This document shows positions 14,416 to 16,934 of a DNA stretch of 16,934 bases, in pieces (within the stretch, counting starts at the first letter, position 1; the number at the start of each line of letters is the position of its first letter). The notes beneath the pieces are model-generated. The model saw only the letters and a list, made by a program, of their open reading frames with translations, made no database searches and had not been told where the DNA came from. This DNA comes from UBA10161 sp964581105 (GTDB taxonomy: Archaea > Micrarchaeota > Micrarchaeia > Anstonellales > Anstonellaceae). The translations under genes and the position numbers were made by a program. The stretch is taken from NCBI GenBank assembly GCA_964581105.1, contig CAZOMB010000020.1, positions 1 to 16,934 on the forward strand. The letters run 5' to 3'.

Positions 14416-14829
14416 ATGAGTGTGGAATATTACAAGAGAGTCATAAAGGATATGAAAGATGTAAAGACTCCTGCTATTGCTAATCTTGAAAACGGATTCC
14501 ATGTAAGTAAAGAAGGATATAGGGGGAATTTTTACGTTGTCTTGCACTCCTATACGGGAGCATTCAGGGTTCTTGGGGAATTTGTAAGCCATGACAAGAA
14601 AGCAGAAAGAAGCAAAGGGGAAAGACATATCAAAATGGAAGGTGCGTTTGGGAAGGAATCTTCAACTGATTTCATATACAAAAAACTTATTGGTGAGGGG
14701 GCAGAAGCATTAGAGGTAAATATAATCGCAGAAGTGCGAAGTAATAGTGAAGAACACGTGGATGATATCTTTACATTTGCTTCTGAACTTATGGAGGAAG
14801 AAGAAAAAAAGAACAAGCAAAAAGAGTGA
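14416..14829 (+). CDS. Unrecognised 137-residue protein
   Basis: I do not recognise this protein. The ATG at 14416 has no Shine-Dalgarno motif but sits at the predicted transcript start, so leaderless translation is likely. Residues 1-75 hold short strands and turns (GFHVSKEGYRGNFYVVLHSY, then FRVLGEF). Residues about 90-120 contain a helix-strand pattern (DFIYKKLIGEGAEALEVNII). The last 20 residues are a charged tail (LMEEEEKKNKQKE). It has no membrane segment, Cys or metal motif. It lies between the valS unit and the ribosomal protein operon, apparently as a single-gene unit. It may be a small cytoplasmic domain of unknown role. Confidence 0.75.
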   Translation: MSVEYYKRVIKDMKDVKTPAIANLENGFHVSKEGYRGNFYVVLHSYTGAFRVLGEFVSHDKKAERSKGERHIKMEGAFGKESSTDFIYKKLIGEGAEALEVNIIAEVRSNSEEHVDDIFTFASELMEEEEKKNKQKE

Positions 14830-14853
14830 AACCGAATAACCCTTCTTTTACAA

Positions 14854-14866
14854 AGCCTTTTAAACG
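14854..14866 (+). promoter_or_regulatory. TATA box of the ribosomal protein operon
   Basis: AGCCTTTTAAACG contains TTTTAAA, a plausible TATA box preceded by a purine-rich stretch suited to a B recognition element. It predicts a start near 14886, leaving a leader of about 99 nt before rps15, unusually long for this window and large enough for a regulatory leader. Confidence 0.4.
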
Positions 14867-14896
14867 AATTGGCGCATATACAGGTGCTTTGGCTGG

Positions 14897-14983
14897 ATGG
14901 GGATTCCCAACAAAGCCGTTGAACACATTTTGTGTAAGATTCCAGCCTCTTCGCGCAAAAAGAAGGAATTAGGAGTTGCATAG
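14897..14983 (+). CDS. Candidate 28-residue leader ORF before rps15
   Basis: The first ATG after the predicted transcript start opens 28 codons (MGIPNKAVEHILCK, then IPASSRKKKELGVA). They end in TAG at 14981-14983, one base before the rps15 ATG. GGTG lies 10-11 nt upstream of its ATG. The rps15 ribosome binding site (AGGAG, 14971-14975) falls inside it, so ribosomes finishing this ORF would be placed to restart on rps15. It is short and could be chance; no known leader peptide is recognised. Confidence 0.3.
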   Translation: MGIPNKAVEHILCKIPASSRKKKELGVA

Positions 14984-14984
14984 A

Positions 14985-15440
14985 ATGGCAAGGCTGCATT
15001 CAAAAAAGAGGGGCAAGTCAGGCTCAAAAAGGCCGGCAGTGAAAACAGTGCCAGAATGGGTCGAATACTCTGCCCATGAAGCAGAAGAGCTGATAGTGAA
15101 AATGGGCAAGCAGGGCAAAGGACCGACTACAATAGGCCAGGTTTTACGTGACACATATGGCATCCCCTCAGTGCAAAATTTGTGCGGAAAGTCAATTTCA
15201 AAAATCCTTGAGCAAAACAACATCAAGCTCGAATACCCTGAAGATATGTTAAACCTGATAAAAAGGGCAGTAAATATGAGGGAGCATTTGAGGGCAAACA
15301 GGGCTGACAAGCATAACAGGACAAAGCTCACCCATGTGGAATCAAAGATACAAAGGCTTGCAAAATATTACACAAAGAGCGGAAGGCTTCCTGCAGACTG
15401 GAAGTATGACCCTGAAAAGGCCGCCCTTCTTGTGAAGTGA
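14985..15440 (+). CDS. rps15: Small subunit ribosomal protein S15 (S13e type)
   Basis: A 151-residue archaeal/eukaryotic-type S15, a primary 16S rRNA binder in the central domain of the small subunit. It has the archaeal N-terminal extension MARLHSKKRGKSGSKRP and a middle helical region (LIVKMGKQGKGPTTIGQVL, then GIPSVQNLCGKSI). The conserved S15 core follows, with DKHNRTKLTHVESKIQRLAK and YYTKSGRLPADWKY. Its length is normal. The ATG at 14985 is preceded by AGGAG nine bases upstream; an in-frame TTG three codons earlier would add residues the family lacks. rps3ae starts four bases after its stop, so the two are one operon. Confidence 0.97.
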   Translation: MARLHSKKRGKSGSKRPAVKTVPEWVEYSAHEAEELIVKMGKQGKGPTTIGQVLRDTYGIPSVQNLCGKSISKILEQNNIKLEYPEDMLNLIKRAVNMREHLRANRADKHNRTKLTHVESKIQRLAKYYTKSGRLPADWKYDPEKAALLVK

Positions 15441-15444
15441 TATA

Positions 15445-16041
15445 ATGGCTGAGAAAAAGAAAAAATCAAGGGTTGTTGACAAGTGGAAAATGAAAAAATG
15501 GTACAATATAATAGCACCAGAAATATTTGAGTCAAAACAGCTTGGCCAGCTTGCATCAGCAGACGAGGCAAACATAAAAAACAGGAAAGTCAGGATAGGC
15601 CTTGGCGACATGCTTGGCTCCTTTTCCCACTCAACAGCATATACTGTTCTCCACTTCAGGGTAAAGGACGTAAAGGGCAATTCAGCGCACATGAAATTCA
15701 TTGGCCATGAGCTTGTGCCAGGGTTTATCAGGACACTTGCAAGAAGAAGGCGCTCTATAATGAACCAGGTTGATGATGTCAGGACAAAGGATGGCGTGGC
15801 TGTGAGGATAAAAACAATCTGCGTTTCAGGGTTAAGGGTGAGCGAGGCAATCAGGACAGATGTCAGAAGGGCAATCTCAAAAAGCGTAAAAGAGCTTGCA
15901 GCAGCAACAGATTTCCCAACCCTCGTGCAGGAAATGGTATTTAACAAGCTGTCTGCAAAAATCTACAACTCAATAAAAAAAATCGGTCCCATAAAGCGCG
16001 TTGAAATAAGGAAAAGCGAAGTCAAGGAAACATTTGAGTGA
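15445..16041 (+). CDS. rps3ae: Small subunit ribosomal protein S3Ae (eS1)
   Basis: A 198-residue archaeal S3Ae protein, found at the platform of the small subunit near the mRNA exit. Family landmarks are the basic N-terminus (AEKKKKSRVVDKWKMKKWY), the block NIIAPEIFESKQLGQLASAD, the beta-strand region YTVLHFRVKDVKGNSAHMKF, and GHELVPGFIRTLARRRRSIM. A charged C-terminus follows. Length and order are normal. It follows rps15 with a 4-nt gap and only a weak GTGA motif before the ATG, so it is likely translated by coupling. In many archaea other genes (such as a DHH phosphoesterase) lie between or beside these two; here they are directly joined. Confidence 0.96.
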   Translation: MAEKKKKSRVVDKWKMKKWYNIIAPEIFESKQLGQLASADEANIKNRKVRIGLGDMLGSFSHSTAYTVLHFRVKDVKGNSAHMKFIGHELVPGFIRTLARRRRSIMNQVDDVRTKDGVAVRIKTICVSGLRVSEAIRTDVRRAISKSVKELAAATDFPTLVQEMVFNKLSAKIYNSIKKIGPIKRVEIRKSEVKETFE

Positions 16042-16046
16042 ATGGG

Positions 16047-16061
16047 TCTTCTTACTTTTTC
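16047..16061 (+). terminator. T-rich end of the rps15-rps3ae transcript
   Basis: CTTCTTACTTTTTCA follows the rps3ae stop by a few bases. Such pyrimidine runs end archaeal transcripts. It overlaps the last codons of the convergent minus-strand gene. Confidence 0.3.
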
Positions 16062-16825
16062 AGGAACTTTCTGAAAAATACATTCTCAGGAAAGTATTGG
16101 GCCATGTATTTCCATTCATTTGGATAGTGCTCTGGTTGACGCTCCTCCCTGATGCTTCTTCTTTCTGGAAGTATTTGCTCCCAATAGATTATCTCACCCG
16201 TAAAGTTGGTTCTGTAAACTATTGAGTCCAGCACATTGCAGAGCTTAAGGTCGCACCCATCTATCTTACTGTTATATATGCGAGTTCCTTTAAGCATTGA
16301 AAGCAAAAGTACTTGGCTGTCTTCAACATATGAACCGCCCAATACTTTGCTTGCAATAATTACGCTCTCCCTTTTCTTTCGTTTAATGAAACATGGCCCT
16401 TGTAGGACGCTTCCTAGAAGAACATAACACCCCTTATCAATAAAGATAAGTCCGTGTTCAGGGTGCAGGTGGCAGGTTATTTCAACTATTCCGCCTTCTT
16501 TTCCGTTTGGGTTTTTATGCTTGTAAACTATCCTGTCCGTACCTTTGACGTGTTCAACCTTGAATGATTTTGGTTTTTTGTGAAATGCAGTTCTAATGCT
16601 TAGTGACAAGTCTTCAACTTTTAAGTCGCCATATCTCGGAACCTTTTTAATCAGGTTCTTTAGTTTTTCCATCCCCCTTTTTGTAAGAGGCCAGCCTCTT
16701 GGGGTATAAGATCTTTTTCCTGAACCTCTTTTAATGCGGTTATCTCCAAGTTTTGGCTTGTAAGGACTATCAGGGTCAATTTCTCCTAGAACTTGCTTTG
16801 TCTTTTTGTATAAGCTTTTGGTCAA
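16052..16825 (-). CDS. Pentapeptide-repeat protein (257 residues)
   Basis: The start is a TTG at 16825 with AGGTGG four bases upstream and a TATA box (16856-16868) giving a short leader. Residues 1-60 are basic (KKTKQVLGEIDP, then RIKRGSGKRSYTPRGWPLTK). A mixed domain to about residue 150 includes CHLHPEHGLIFIDKGCYVLL. Residues about 157-210 fall into near-perfect five-residue steps: Ser165, Ser170, Ser176, Thr181, Ser186, Cys191, Cys196, Ser201 and Thr206. Each is followed two residues later by Val, Leu, Ile or Phe (TRIYN, SKIDG, CDLKL, CNVLD, SIVYR, TNFTG). That is the pentapeptide-repeat rule for a right-handed beta-helix. The tail is Pro-, Arg- and aromatic-rich. Some bacterial family members mimic DNA and block gyrase, but no such role can be claimed here. 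It converges on rps3ae with a 10-nt gap. Confidence 0.75.
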   Translation of the reverse strand: MTKSLYKKTKQVLGEIDPDSPYKPKLGDNRIKRGSGKRSYTPRGWPLTKRGMEKLKNLIKKVPRYGDLKVEDLSLSIRTAFHKKPKSFKVEHVKGTDRIVYKHKNPNGKEGGIVEITCHLHPEHGLIFIDKGCYVLLGSVLQGPCFIKRKKRESVIIASKVLGGSYVEDSQVLLLSMLKGTRIYNSKIDGCDLKLCNVLDSIVYRTNFTGEIIYWEQILPERRSIREERQPEHYPNEWKYMAQYFPENVFFRKFLKK

Positions 16826-16855
16826 GTACCCACCTGCTCTTATTGTGTGAAATAA

Positions 16856-16868
16856 TAGTATATAAAGG
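16856..16868. promoter_or_regulatory. TATA box of the pentapeptide-repeat gene, usable in both directions
   Basis: On the minus strand this is CCTTTATATACTA, placing a start near 16837 just ahead of the AGGTGG motif. On the plus strand it reads TAGTATATAAAGG, nearly the same element as the top6B TATA box, and would start transcription near 16888 towards the right window edge. Confidence 0.5.
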
Positions 16869-16900
16869 TTTGCTCTACGGGTCGTGGTGCGTTAACTAGG

Positions 16901-16934
16901 ATGCCTGTTTTTTTGATTGAGGTTCTTATTCCCT
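16901..16934 (+). CDS. Possible start of a plus-strand gene cut by the window edge
   Basis: An ATG at 16901 opens a frame that stays open for the 11 codons visible (MPVFLIEVLIP). It lies about 12 nt after the start predicted from the plus-strand reading of the TATA box at 16857-16868. GTGGTG at 16885-16890 could serve as ribosome binding site. Too little is present to judge whether it is real; the N-terminus would be hydrophobic. Confidence 0.25.
   Translation, partial: MPVFLIEVLIP

Noticed and set aside
14830..14984. tRNA or box C/D guide RNA in the rps15 leader
   Set aside because: No T-loop consensus, cloverleaf pairing, or C/D box pair at suitable spacing could be found by eye.
1..16934. 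CRISPR array, insertion sequence, replication origin or long direct repeats
   Set aside because: No regularly spaced repeats, transposase frames, terminal inverted repeats or clustered origin boxes were seen when reading the window.

Overview
The window is a gene-dense stretch of an archaeal chromosome. The evidence is topoisomerase VI (subunits B and A), an archaeal/eukaryotic-type S15 and S3Ae ribosomal protein pair, a two-zinc-finger TtuA/Ncs6-type tRNA thiolase, archaeal TATA boxes about 25 nt ahead of short or absent leaders, and Shine-Dalgarno motifs of the GGTGA/GAGGTG kind. The small intergenic gaps, AGG/AGA and ATA codon habit and compact proteins (for example a 786-residue ValS) suggest a small-genome DPANN-like euryarchaeal lineage. 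The phylum cannot be fixed from this stretch alone.

Layout: (1) On the minus strand at the left edge is a RelBE-type toxin-antitoxin pair, the toxin cut by the window edge. (2) Diverging from it on the plus strand is the operon top6B-top6A, joined by an ATGA overlap. top6A carries a 543-residue intein with a LAGLIDADG endonuclease, inserted exactly at the Toprim DxD metal-binding motif. Removing it gives a normal 371-residue subunit A. (3) An unrecognised minus-strand gene follows, then ttuA on the minus strand. (4) A divergent plus-strand pair encodes a secreted or membrane-anchored transglutaminase-like protein and a metallo-beta-lactamase-fold hydrolase. (5) An unrecognised plus-strand gene is followed by uppP on the minus strand, with a 40-codon ORF in frame just past the uppP stop. 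(6) Divergent from uppP are valS and a small polybasic two-helix membrane protein on the plus strand. (7) An unrecognised 137-residue gene precedes the rps15-rps3ae operon, which has a candidate 28-codon leader ORF. (8) A convergent minus-strand pentapeptide-repeat protein gene is followed by a possible cut-off plus-strand gene start.

Functionally, housekeeping genes (DNA topology, tRNA charging and thiolation, ribosome, polyprenyl phosphate recycling) alternate with single lineage-specific genes that mostly have their own promoters. Several divergent pairs share one AT-rich, nearly symmetric TATA element. No tRNA, rRNA, CRISPR array, insertion sequence or origin was recognised. No gap without a gene exceeds about 80 bases once the small ORFs are counted.

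The items most worth following are the Top6A intein with its internal winged-helix-like segment, the pentapeptide-repeat protein, the ORF continuing in frame after the uppP stop, the purine tract after valS that can be read in two frames with an A AAA AAG slip site, and the leader ORF coupled to rps15.
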